From Liolophura sinensis (lineage: Eukaryota; Mollusca; Polyplacophora; Chitonida; Chitonidae), in assembly GCF_032854445.1 (NCBI RefSeq), contig NW_027018089.1, positions 22,627 through 86,626 on the forward strand: a DNA stretch of 64,000 bases. Direction: 5' to 3'. The translations under genes and the position numbers were made by a program. Under the pieces are notes generated by a model. It searched no databases. It was not told where the DNA came from and was given only the letters and a program-made list of their open reading frames with translations. This document shows positions 13,501 through 21,610 of the stretch, in pieces (within the stretch, counting starts at the first letter, position 1; the number at the start of each line of letters is the position of its first letter).

Positions 13501-14222
13501 TTAGGAGGGCGGTAACATACAGCAACTAATACACTTCTATTGAACAATTCAATTGTAATCCATAGCATTTCATTTTCATTTTCAAGATCTAATCTGCGTG
13601 TGATATTCAATGATGACTTACAATAAATGGCAACACCCCCGCCATGCCTATCTCTGTCTTTCCTTATAATGTAGTACCCTTCTATATTAACTCTTTCATC
13701 TGGTATGGCAGAACTAAGCCAAGTTTCTGTTACACAAATAATATCGTAATCATGTTCATTTACAAGTACGGTTGAGACTTCGTCTAACTTAGAATATGAT
13801 GACATTTGATCATCAGACTGAGCCAGAAGGCTCCTAGCATTAAAATGACAACATCTTAAGTTATGCGAGCTTGGTGGTCCCGGATTTTTATGTATATCTC
13901 CGCATCGCAGCAGTAATGCGATAATGACAATTAAAACGTAATTCAAGTTGTTTAACATACAAAGAATACCTATAATAACACAAAATAGTAAAGAGTCAGT
14001 AGCATTACAAATCACTGTTAATTCATTCAGCAAGTTTATAAGTTTGATTAGGTGTACCCTACTTTTACAGCACACAAAGTTATACCAAGTCCCGATTGCC
14101 ACACGATATTGACTTAGGTAATCCATGACGCAACAACATTTAAGAAAGAAAGAAGCACATGTTCTAGCCTGGTTACCATCGTACTCACTTGATAACAGCT
14201 CGATTTTTTGTTTATTACGCAT
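10581..14222 (-). CDS. ORF2: AP-like endonuclease / reverse transcriptase polyprotein
   Basis: The protein (1213 aa from the first in-frame ATG at 14222; a stop lies shortly upstream of the open frame) would nick target DNA and reverse-transcribe the element RNA at the nick. Residues 1-112 are Cys-rich with hydrophobic stretches at ~77-90 and 95-105, followed by the 2A-like GDIHKNPGP ending at 116. The APE endonuclease follows: HFNARS (~126), TETW with Glu166, YRPPN (~237), GDFN (273-276), LDLIITD with Asp323, and LDH with Asp346/His347. The RT region has ASGPDGI (~585), FLDVSKAFD with Asp714, GVPQGSVLGPLLF (~770) and FADD with Asp802/Asp803, so all catalytic Asp residues are present. A C-terminal Cys/His motif (CHKC...HHFLIEC, ~1115-1132) is typical of CR1/jockey-type proteins. 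No stop or frameshift is seen. The clade is uncertain. Confidence 0.95.
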   Translation of the reverse strand: MRNKQKIELLSSEYDGNQARTCASFFLKCCCVMDYLSQYRVAIGTWYNFVCCKSRVHLIKLINLLNELTVICNATDSLLFCVIIGILCMLNNLNYVLIVIIALLLRCGDIHKNPGPPSSHNLRCCHFNARSLLAQSDDQMSSYSKLDEVSTVLVNEHDYDIICVTETWLSSAIPDERVNIEGYYIIRKDRDRHGGGVAIYCKSSLNITRRLDLENENEMLWITIELFNRSVLVAVCYRPPNQSTESRDLFIDNFDSTLTSVISENPHALLIFGDFNDRCTDWNKYHDKSELKMKLFDLLAGKNVLQILNEPTRYTEDSAYLLDLIITDNMRYVIDYGVACPMANLDHCTIYCKLDVLCNDKPKSFKRHVWDLKCADIDRLRNLLSVSPWDICDVFTDINDEVYAWSNLFLSCCKEAIPNKEITVRPRDKPWMTNDVRYKLRIRNRCFKKYKRSKNEKDKFRFYIARREANTAKREAIRRYATRLKTKLSDPKLDTKTYWSSMKSMLGSKAKPPIPPLLVNGKNVSSDIDKANAFCAFFASHSDLPSPVPDLPDFSFVTTTRLNSIQITKKEVGQRLSSLNTKKASGPDGISNFMLQSAAGSIAPSLTKLFNSSLQNGVFPSAWKRCRVCPVFKKGDRHCISNYRPVCLQPSISKVFEKVVYKHLYQYLTINNILIPHNAGFKSGDSTICQLTKIVHNIYKGLDNGNDMCLVFLDVSKAFDKVWHTGLLFKLRQMGNGGMLLAWINDYLSDRSISVCLNGKESSSNPTYSGVPQGSVLGPLLFLIFINDINTNIECDINIFADDTSLLEEIKDLPVSETRVNRDLSKLASWANQWCVTFNALKTVYLLVSLKGNPSYPKLYLNGTEVKSVQSHKHLGIVLQHNGKWDEHIRNVVNKCNKKLSILNRCKKCLTRKCLKTLYFSQIRSTIQYVDILFDNCGKVLSQKLETIQRRAALLCSGGLRRTSYSKLLNELRWEPLYVRRRSHRILLFHKIINGLSPPYLKKLLPCGNEAVVSTYNLRNKHNIRLPKGRIQLYMSSFIPQAIKDWNSIPLHFRHDSLEKLKSYVKPSFVDSITISVLYDSFVTFSSILHCRMRMGLSALHADLFTNGLSDDQSCHKCNYKCENYHHFLIECPAYAAQRKHMFERFTKTISPNAHLSIFLPHCSKHISNILLFGSNDLSLEDNKTIFCSVHKFIQDTRRFIHRTHQVVQTSSF
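13875..13901 (-). other. 2A-like ribosome-skipping motif (GDIHKNPGP) in ORF2
   Basis: The sequence ALLLRCGDIHKNPGP lies upstream of the endonuclease domain. The C-terminal NPGP and the preceding GDI match the 2A signature D-V/I-E-x-N-P-G-P, except that His replaces the usual Glu. 2A-like sequences near the ORF2 N-terminus are established in several APE-type non-LTR elements. If active, translation would release a ~115 aa Cys-rich hydrophobic leader and restart at the Pro of the endonuclease/RT protein. The hydrophobic run directly upstream may instead, or also, act as a signal/anchor segment. Activity with His at the Glu position is not certain. Confidence 0.75.
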
Positions 14223-14267
14223 GTAGTTATCGGTAAGATCACGTGTAACATAGTACAGTACATACAA

Positions 14268-15181
14268 GTAAGAATTTCAAAATAAATCACAAAAAATATG
14301 AGGTGTAAAGGTGCGTACATAGTACGTCCTCAGAAGCACCAGTCTCAGACAGAAGCGTATAGGGAGAGGTGGGTTACTGGCACAATAAAGTATCATGAGG
14401 AAGTTATTAACAATGACAGTTTGTTTACAAATATTATCACTAAGGTGAGTATTTTCAACTTATATATTGAGAATTGGGATTTGCCTAAAGGAGACAACTA
14501 TTAATCAGAAATAAGGGCCAATCTTCCGTATAGTTTTGAATGGTAATTATTTATCTACTTATTGGATAAACAACGATTTGGGCTTACTGGAAGGTTACTG
14601 AAAAATGGTCAAAGACAATACAAATAGATTGTACGTTTTGTTAACCGTGACTTTTCACTTTTGGTACCCTGTAGCTTGGTACACAAACATAATGACGTCA
14701 TTTTCCCGTCTACTTCATATATTTATTGTTCCCCAATATTTGTAGTTTAATTTGGAATTTATCCGGTAATTGAACTGGAATATTTAATGTGTCATGGCCA
14801 AATGCATATACACATTTATATATTCTTAACTATCAGATAAATTTTTTAATTTTTCGGGCTTACTTATGCAGATATATGGATATATGTATGTATACACGTA
14901 CAGTTACACGGCCATTTACACATGTCCAAGACCAATTCGTTGTGAGTACAATATTGTTGATCAAGTCAAGTGTTTTAGAGAGAGACATTGAGCAGCAGTT
15001 TGTGTTGGAGTAGCGTACATATTATCTGCTATTACGTAAGTTACGGCAGCAGACCGCACTTTTGTGTTAGTAGACACGCATGTACAGTCAGAGTTACTAT
15101 ACAGAAAGCACATCGGTCGGCTGTCTTTAAAGTATGAACACTCCTGTATCCTGCACGGGAAAAGTGATTTGTCCGGGTTGA
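14268..15181 (-). other. Inter-ORF spacer of the retrotransposon
   Basis: About 0.9 kb separates the ORF1 stop from ORF2. It holds no satellite sequence and no recognisable protein; short open frames on either strand show no familiar motif. It is AT-rich with TATA/TGTA runs around 14860-14910. Its length is unusual, because ORF1 and ORF2 of such elements usually overlap or lie close together. It may hold a ribosome-entry or internal promoter function, a degenerate reading frame, or a nested insertion that I could not identify. Confidence 0.6.
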
Positions 15182-16243
15182 TTAAATGTTCTCGAGATCC
15201 CATTCAGAAGCCACCTGCACCTTCACTCCCCCGTCTTGGGAACAATAGAACACATTTCCGTCGTGTGTCCAGGCTGAGAAAATCACACCTTCTTTCTTCT
15301 TTTGAAGTAATCTTTTAAAGAGCTTATACCTAGTTTTCGTGAGATCTTCATTTATATACACCCCTGTGTAACCATTGGCGCTCTTCAGTAATGGACGTGA
15401 TCTAATCAGTTCAGATCTGGTTCGGTACGAAACAAAACTAACGATTATCTGGGACTGGTTTTTTCCAATAAAATGTGATCGCGAGATATCTTTTTTACAC
15501 ATTTCAATATTAAGATGACTTGCAAGTCGGCACACCGCATCATCAGTCGTTTCACCTGGTTGAAGTGAAAGGCCAGAAATCCGCAGACACTCTCGTCTAC
15601 TATATTGTTTGGCTTTGTCTAAAAGGGACTGGAATTCATCCTTTTGTCGCATATTTTCTTCTGAGCTTTTTCTGAGTAGGGAATTGACGATTGCCAGTTC
15701 AGATTTTAGATCTGATATTTCAGCCTTACATTCACAAATTGTCTTATCCCTGTCAGCAATTTCTAGTTGTAGACTGTCAACTTTACGTGCAAGGGTTGTT
15801 ATGTCATTCTTACTCGACGATACTAGCTCAATTAGTGGTTTTATAGCCGTTTTTACAGCATTCAGGATTAGGCAATTTAGATGTTTGCTGACTTGAGGTA
15901 TCAATAAGCTCTCGGTAAGAAAGTTAGTGTCAGTTCCAGCCTTGAAGTTTGTTACCTCGTATAACTCGGTTTCGTCCTCACCTCGATCAGCACAAATTAG
16001 GGACTGAAAGTCGGGTAATGAATTCAATCTTTTAATGCTGGGATTTGTGGCGGCCAGATTCAGTTTACGTTTTCCTGAAAATCTTGACATTGCTGTTCTT
16101 GAGGGTTGAGCAAGGTTACTACTAGCAGGAATTCCAGGTGACGTCTTCGAATTTTCATTTTGGACTATATCAGAGTTAGTACTAGCAGTTACCTTTTCAC
16201 TGCACGCCCCACTGAAGAGAGACTCAATCCGAGGTTGGTTCAT
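15182..16243 (-). CDS. ORF1: coiled-coil and RRM-like nucleic-acid-binding protein of the retrotransposon
   Basis: A 353 aa protein expected to bind element RNA and form the ribonucleoprotein particle. Residues 1-110 are polar and probably disordered, with a basic patch (SGKRKLN, ~56-62). A predicted coiled coil spans ~145-215 (LARKVDSLQLEIADRDK and following heptads). From ~216 the pattern RRECLRISGL, then SHFIGK (~257) and QIIVSFVSYRTRSELIRS (~265-282), resembles the RRM-like core of L1-type ORF1 proteins. It is followed by a C-terminal region with YINEDLTKTRYKLFKRLL and AWTHDGNVFY. The ATG at 16243 has A at -3 (ACACCATGA), a good eukaryotic context. It lies upstream of ORF2 on the same strand. 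The domain call rests on motif likeness only. Confidence 0.85.
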   Translation of the reverse strand: MNQPRIESLFSGACSEKVTASTNSDIVQNENSKTSPGIPASSNLAQPSRTAMSRFSGKRKLNLAATNPSIKRLNSLPDFQSLICADRGEDETELYEVTNFKAGTDTNFLTESLLIPQVSKHLNCLILNAVKTAIKPLIELVSSSKNDITTLARKVDSLQLEIADRDKTICECKAEISDLKSELAIVNSLLRKSSEENMRQKDEFQSLLDKAKQYSRRECLRISGLSLQPGETTDDAVCRLASHLNIEMCKKDISRSHFIGKNQSQIIVSFVSYRTRSELIRSRPLLKSANGYTGVYINEDLTKTRYKLFKRLLQKKKEGVIFSAWTHDGNVFYCSQDGGVKVQVASEWDLENI

Positions 16244-16450
16244 GGTGTTGTTGTTGTTCAGGCTGGATCAACAGGTAAGTCACAAGCACTGTTTTTGCAG
16301 TCACTGATTTTAGCAATTCTGTGCTTCATAAACTCTATCTTCACGTATGATTGCTCAAATTACCAAATGTAGAACATATTCACACAAACATATGTGAATC
16401 AACTTAGGGAAACTCTCAAGTTAGCCAGGATTACCACCTCTCACTGCTCC
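16244..16450 (-). promoter_or_regulatory. 5' leader of the retrotransposon (probable internal promoter region)
   Basis: 207 bp lie between the satellite junction and the ORF1 ATG. On the minus strand it begins GGAGCAGTGAGAGGTGG. It contains a 7 bp stem (ATTCACA 16378-16384, TGTGAAT 16393-16399) with an 8 nt loop, and a CAA-rich tract just before the ATG. Non-LTR elements carry their promoter in the 5' leader; that this stretch does so is inferred from position. Confidence 0.5.
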
Positions 16451-16459
16451 GCTCTTAAT
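16451..16459. repeat. Target-site duplication, copy at the retrotransposon 5' end
   Basis: GCTCTTAAT is followed at once by satellite CCATGGAAACCAGGG, so the satellite resumes in register after the insertion. The A replacing the usual C of GCTCTTAC is present in both flanking copies, which supports a true duplication. Confidence 0.7.
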
Positions 16460-17570
16460 CCATGGAAACCAGGGAAATTTAGAATTTTTTAAACAGCTGC
16501 CGATGCCTGGCCCAATTCCGAATCTTTTAGAACCTTATAGATGTGGGTCAGCGATCAGTTGTACTTTTTACAGCAGACTGTATCTAGTACATTGTGTTTT
16601 TTATGTACAAATGGTGTGGTTTTTCTACACGTAGATAAAGACATTGAGATTGTCTTGGACTTAGAAGTAAGACAATTGCTGGGTGAGTTAAATGGGCTTA
16701 GCCCAAAGATTTGACGTCTTCTGGGCTACCGAAGGGCACATAACTTATAGTCAAAAGTTGAATATAGTAATGACCAGTCGCGATAGTACATAGTACAGTG
16801 TAGCCGATTTCAATTAGCAAAAAGACCAGGCAAAAATGCAAAAGTGGAAAAACTGTTCCAGTGCTGCTGGTAAGAGGCTAATCCGACGTATTTTGTGACG
16901 AGAAATCGAATGGTGCAAACCGCGTTGCTCTCCGACCAACACTTTTGGCTGTAGCCACAATTAAATGATCACTGATGTCATAGTCACGTGCCCATCAACG
17001 GCTCTTACTCCATGGAAACCAGGGAAATTTGCAATTTTTTAAACAGCTGCCGATGCCTGGGCCAATTCCGCATCTTTTAGAACCTTATTGATGTGGGTCA
17101 GTGATCAGTTGTACTTTTTACAGCAGACTGTATCTAGTACCTTGTGTTTTTTATGTACAAAAGGTGTGGTTTTTCTACACGTAGATAAAGACATTGAGAT
17201 TGTCTTGGAATTAGAAGTAAGACAATTGCTGGGTGAGTTAAATGGGCTTAGCCCAAAGATTTGACGTCTTCTGGGCTACCGAAGGGCACATAACTTATAG
17301 TCAAAAGTTGAATATAGTAATGACCAGTCGCGATGGTACATAGTACAGTGTAGCCGATTTCAATTAACAAAAAGACCAGGCAAAAATGCAAAAGTGGAAA
17401 AACTGTTCCAGTGCTGCTGGCAAGAGGCTAATCCGACGTATTTTGTGACGAGAAATCGAATGGTGCAAACCGCGTTGCTCCCCGACCAATACTTTTGGCT
17501 GTAGCGACAATTGAATGATCATTGATGTCATAGTCACGTGCCCAACAACGGCTCTTACTCCATGGAAACC

Positions 17571-17600
17571 AGGGAAATTTGCAAGTTAAATGGGCTTAGC
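17571..17600 (+). repeat. Internal 202 bp deletion junction in a satellite monomer
   Basis: The text runs AAATTTGCAAGTTAAATGGG, joining the GCAATTTTTT point directly to the GAGTTAAATGGG point. In the previous monomer these are separated by bases 17035-17236, so 202 bp are missing and this monomer is ~348 bp. There is no notable homology at the join. Confidence 0.85.
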
Positions 17601-19059
17601 CCAAAGATTTGACGTCTTCTGGGCTACCGAAGGGCACATAACTTATACTCAAAAGTTGAATATAGTAATGACCAGTCGCGATGGTACATAGTACAGTGTA
17701 GCCGATTTTAAATTTCAAAAAGACCAGGCAAAAATGCAAAAGTGGAAAAACTGTTCCAGTGCTGCTGGTAAGAGGCTAATCCGACGTTTTTTGTGACGAG
17801 AAATCGAATGGTGCAAACCGCGTTGCTCTCCGACTAACACTTTTGGCTGTAGCCACAACTGAATGATCATTGATGTCATAGTCACGTGCCCAGCAACGGC
17901 TCTTACTCCATGGAAACCAGGGAAATATGCAATTTTTTAAACAGCTGCCGATGCCTGGCCCAATTCCGCATCTTTCAGAACCTTATTGATGTGGGTCAGT
18001 GTTCAAGGGTACTTTTTACAGCAGACTGTATCAAGTACCTTGTATTTTTTATGTACAAATGGTGTGGTTTTTCTACACGTAGATAAAGACATTGAGATTG
18101 TCTTGGACTTAGACGTAAGACAATTGCTGAGTGAGTTAAATGGGCTTAGCCCAAAGATTTGACGCCTTCTGGGCTACCGAAGGGAACATAACTTATAGTC
18201 AAAAGTTGAATATAGTAATGACCAGTCGCGATGGTACATAGTACAGTGTAGCCGATTTCAATTAACAAAAAGACCAGGCAAAAATGCAAAAGTGGAAAAA
18301 CTGTTCCAGTGCTGCTGGTAAGAGGCTAATCCGACGTATTTTGTGACGAGAAATCGAATGGTGCAAACCGCGTTGCTCTCCGACCAATACTTTTGGCTGT
18401 AGCGACAATAGAATTATCATTGATGTCATAGTCACGTGCCCAGCAACGGCTCTTACTCCATGGAAACCAGGGAAATTTGCAATTTTTTAAACAGCTGCCG
18501 ATGCCTGGCCCAATTCTGCATCTTTTGGCACCTTATTGATGTGGGTCAGTGTTCAAGGGTACTTTTTACAGCAGACTGTATCAAGTACCTTGTATTTTTT
18601 ATGTACAAATGGTGTGGTTTTTCTACACGTAGATAAAGACATTGAGATTGTCTTGGACTTAGAAGAAAGACAATTGCTGGGTGAGTTAAATGGGCTTAGC
18701 CCAAAGATTTGACGTCTTCTGGGCTACAGAAGGGCACATAAGTTATAGTCAAAAGTTGAATATAGTAATGACCAGTCGCGATGGTACATAGTACAGTGTA
18801 GCCGATTTCAATTAACAAAAAGACCAGGCAAAAATGCAAAGGTGGAAAAACTGTTCCAGTGCTGCTGGCAAGAGGCTAATCCGACGTATTTTGTGACGAG
18901 AAATCGAATGGTGCAAACCGCGTTGCTCTCCGACTAATACTTTTGGCTGTAGCGACAATTGAAGAATCATTGATGTCATAGTCACGTGCCCAACAACGGC
19001 TCTTACTCCATGGAAACCAGGGAAATTTGCAATTTTTTAAACAGCTGACGATGCCTGGC

Positions 19060-20874
19060 CCAATTCTGCATCGTTTTGGGACCTTTTTGATGTGGGTGAG
19101 TGTTCAATTGTAGTTTTTAGGGCGGACTGTATCAAGTACCATTCGTTTTCTATATACAAATGGTGTTGTTTTTCTACATGTAGATAAAGACATTGAGATT
19201 TTCTTGGACTTAGAAGTAAGAAAATTGTTGGGTGAGTTAAATGGGCTTGGCCCAAAGATTTGAGGTCTTCTGGGCTACCGAAGAGCACATAACTTGTAGC
19301 CAAAAGTTTAACATAGTAATGACCAGTCGCCATGGTACACATTACACTGTAGCCGATTTCAATTAGCAAAATGACCAGGCAAAAATACAAAAGTGGAAAA
19401 AATGTTCCAATGCTGTTGGTAAATATCTAATCCGATGTATTTTGTGACGAGAAATCGAATGGTACAAACCGCGTGGCTCTCTGACCAATACTTTTGGCTG
19501 TAGCGACGTGTAAATAATGATTGAAGTCACAATCACGTGCCCAGCAACGGCTTGTACTCTTTGGAAACCAGGGAAATTTTGCAAGTTTTTCAACACCTGC
19601 CGATGCCTGGCCCAATTAAGCATCTTTTGGCACCTGTTTGATGTGGGTGAGTGTTCAATTGTAATTTTTAGAGCGGAGTGTATCAAGTACCATTCGTTTT
19701 CTACATACAAATGGTGTTGTTTTTCTACATGTAGATAAAGATATTGAGTTTGTCTTGGACTTAGAAGTAAGAAAATTGCTGGATGAGTTAAATGGGCTTG
19801 GCCCAAAGACTTGAGGTCTTCTGGGCTACCGAAGGGGACATAACTCATAACCAAAAGTTGAATATAGTAATGACCAGTCGCCATGGTACACATTACATTG
19901 TAGCCGATTTCAATTAGCAAAATGACCAGGCAAAAATCCAAAAGTGGAAAAATTATTCCAATGCTGTTGACAAAAGTCTAATCCGTTGTATTTTGTGACG
20001 AGAAATCGAATGGTACAAACCGCGTTACTCTCCGACCAATACTTTTGGCTGTAGCGACGTCTAAATGATAATTGAAGTCACGTGCCCAGCAACGGCTCGT
20101 ACTTTTTGGAAACCAGGGAAATTTGCAATATTTTTAACGCCTGCCGAAGGCTGACACACTTCCGCATCTTTTGGCACCTGTTTGATGTGGGTCAGTGTTC
20201 AGTTGTAATGTTTAGTGCGGACTGTATCAAGTACCCTTCGTTTTCTATATACAAATGTTGTTATTTTCCTACATGTAGATAGACATTGAGTTTGCTTCGA
20301 CTTAGAAGTAAGACCATTACTGGGTAAAGTGAATTGGCTTGGCCCAAAGATTTAAGATCTTCTTGGCTACTGAAGGGCACATAACATTCGTTTCCTATAT
20401 ACAAATGGTGTTGTTTTTCAACATGTAGATAAAGACATTGAGTTTGTCTTAAACTTAGAAGTAAGAAAATTGCTGGGTGAGTTAAATGGGCTTGGCCCAA
20501 AGATTTGAGAAATTCTGGGCTACCGAAGTGCACATATCTTATAGCCAAAAGTTTAATATAGTAATGACCAGTCGCCATGGTACACATTGCAGTGTAGGAA
20601 ATTTTTAAATAGCAAAATGACCATGCAAAAATCCAAAAGTGGAAAGATTGTTCCAATGCTGTTGGTAAAAGACTAATCCGATGTATTTTGTGACGAGAAA
20701 TCGAATGGTTTCAACTGCGTGGCTCTGCGACCAATAGTTTTGGCTGTAGCGACGTCTAAATAATAATTGAAGTCACAATCACGTGCCCAGCAACGGCTTG
20801 TACTCCTTGGAAACCAGAGAAATTTGCAATTTTTTCAACACCTGCCGATATCTGGCCCAATTCCGCATCTTTTG
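19060..20874 (+). repeat. Satellite array, divergent subfamily B (left part)
   Basis: Monomers have the same length and order of landmarks but many fixed differences: CCATTCGTTTTCTATATAC, GGTGTTGTTTTTCTACATG, AATTAGCAAAATGACCAGG, CGACGTGTAAATAATGATTGAAGTCACAATCACGTG and CGCCATGGTACACATTAC. The AATGATCATT palindrome of subfamilies A and C is lost here. A 192-codon minus-strand open frame (19941-19363) is longer than one monomer but resembles no known protein. The block is cut at 20874 by the Harbinger relic. Confidence 0.93.
20237..20536 (+). repeat. Partial monomer duplicated in tandem (2 x 150 bp)
   Basis: The TTCGTTTTCTATATAC to CACATAAC segment at 20237-20386 is followed directly by a second, somewhat diverged copy at 20387-20536 (TTCGTTTCCTATATAC onward). 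The joint reads CACATAACATTCGTTTCC, out of normal monomer order. This is a typical product of unequal exchange or replication slippage between short stretches. Confidence 0.8.
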
Positions 20875-21000
20875 TCTGCGCACAAAAAGAACGCTTTCTC
20901 GCGATAACGAGCGAGCGCGATAAAGCAAGCACTTGTAATGTTGTTTAGAATTTGCTTGTGCCGCACAAAAAGCACGCTCGCTTTTTCGCGCCTGCCATGT
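20875..21000. repeat. GC-rich repeated motifs at the left end of the Harbinger relic
   Basis: GCGCACAAAAAGAACGCT (20879 onward) recurs as CCGCACAAAAAGCACGCT (~20962), each followed by a TTTCTCGCG or TTTTTCGCG run; CGAGCGAGCGCG lies between. The base composition differs sharply from the AT-rich satellite. These may be subterminal transposase-binding repeats or part of the left terminus, but no matching partner is seen at the right end. Confidence 0.55.
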
Positions 21001-21142
21001 CAAGCGACTCTTGGAAAGCGTAAAGAATCAAAAGTTAATTCTTTATCTCGAGCAAGCGTGTTTTTGGTACCCCCCACGTGTGTTTTCTAGTCACGAGCTG
21101 GGAAGTGCAGTGTGTGGTTTCTTCTCTGACAGTCCGACCAAA

Positions 21143-21275
21143 ATGGATGTGGAGTCTTTGATATCAGCCGTGTTTCGAAAGCCTGCAAATTGGGATAGAA
21201 GAAGGAAAGAGCACGCAAACCGCAACGTTGTGAATCGTGCTTGGAAAGAAATTAGCGAAGACGTGAAACATGATG
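21143..21275 (+). CDS. MADF/Myb-like DNA-binding protein of Harbinger, first exon only
   Basis: The frame starts at an ATG in good context (ACCAAAATGG) and gives MDVESLISAVFRKPANWD, then RRKEHANRNVVNRAWKEI and about eight more residues. This fits the first half of a MADF/Myb-SANT-like domain (L-I-x-A-V, W-D, a basic K-E-H-x-N-R-N run, A-W-x-E-I). After 44 codons plus one base it meets a strong splice donor, G|GTAAGA at 21275/21276 (phase 1). Harbinger elements typically encode such a DNA-binding partner for the nuclease. No later exon completing the domain was found before the nuclease, so the gene is probably truncated. An open frame continues past the donor without domain-like sequence. Confidence 0.65.
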
Positions 21276-21359
21276 GTAAGAATAACTTTATTGTATGTAT
21301 TTATTCATGGCTGCTTTCATTCATTTGTGTTCCATTACCTTCTATTCTGTAGTACAATT

Positions 21360-21376
21360 CCCCCCCCCCCCCCCCC
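21360..21376 (+). repeat. Poly-C run followed by a pyrimidine tract
   Basis: 17 consecutive C residues are followed by TGTCTCTCTCCTCTCC. The run lies in the presumed intron or spacer of the Harbinger relic. Its length is prone to sequencing and replication slippage, so the exact count is uncertain. Confidence 0.85.
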
Positions 21377-21610
21377 TGTCTCTCTCCTCTCCTATTTTTC
21401 TTTTCATGGCCAATATCTTTTTCACTATTTCCTTGGACCCTCTCGCTCTAGCCAATTCTACTATAAGCTTATTGTAATTTACTAACAAAAGAAAATCGAA
21501 GACAGATCTACTTTTATAATTACAAGAGCAGCGTCTGGACAGTTTACAAAAGCTTTTAATGGACTTTGGCCCAGATTGTTCTTTGAAGGTTACATTTTCT
21601 TGTTGATAGG

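Larger units (their letters stand above)
10341..16450 (-). mobile_element. Full-length non-LTR retrotransposon (CR1/jockey-like, APE class)
   Basis: A 6.1 kb insertion interrupts the satellite between GGCTCTTA and its continuation. On the minus strand it carries a ~207 bp 5' leader, ORF1 (16243-15182), a ~914 bp spacer, ORF2 (14222-10581, endonuclease plus reverse transcriptase) and a ~240 bp 3' region with AATAAA and a short AT-rich tail (TTAAATTAAA) at the end. There are no LTRs, no integrase and no visible RNase H domain. GCTCTTAAT occurs on both sides, as expected for target-primed insertion. Both ORFs are open throughout, so the copy looks young and possibly competent. The endonuclease/RT layout, the 2A-like motif and the C-terminal Cys/His motif point to the CR1 or jockey superfamily. 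The exact clade needs a phylogeny. Confidence 0.93.
16451..19060 (+). repeat. Satellite array, subfamily A (right of the retrotransposon)
   Basis: About 4.7 monomers continue the left block after the insertion, with the A-type markers GATGGTACATAGTAC and CAAATGGTGTGGTTTTTC. One monomer is shortened at ~17584. The array passes into subfamily B within the monomer around 19030-19130 without loss of register. No gene is recognised. Confidence 0.95.

Noticed and set aside
14223-14267. ORF2 start at 14267
   Set aside because: The codon there is TTG. The first in-frame ATG is at 14222, and an in-frame stop lies a few codons upstream of 14267.
14860-14910. TATATGGATATATGTATG run as a promoter TATA region
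   Set aside because: Simple AT-rich sequence inside the element spacer. No supporting gene start was found on either strand.
21011-21142. Upstream extension of the MADF frame to 21011
   Set aside because: It begins at TTG, and the added residues do not look like the domain. The ATG at 21143 has a good context and starts the recognisable sequence.
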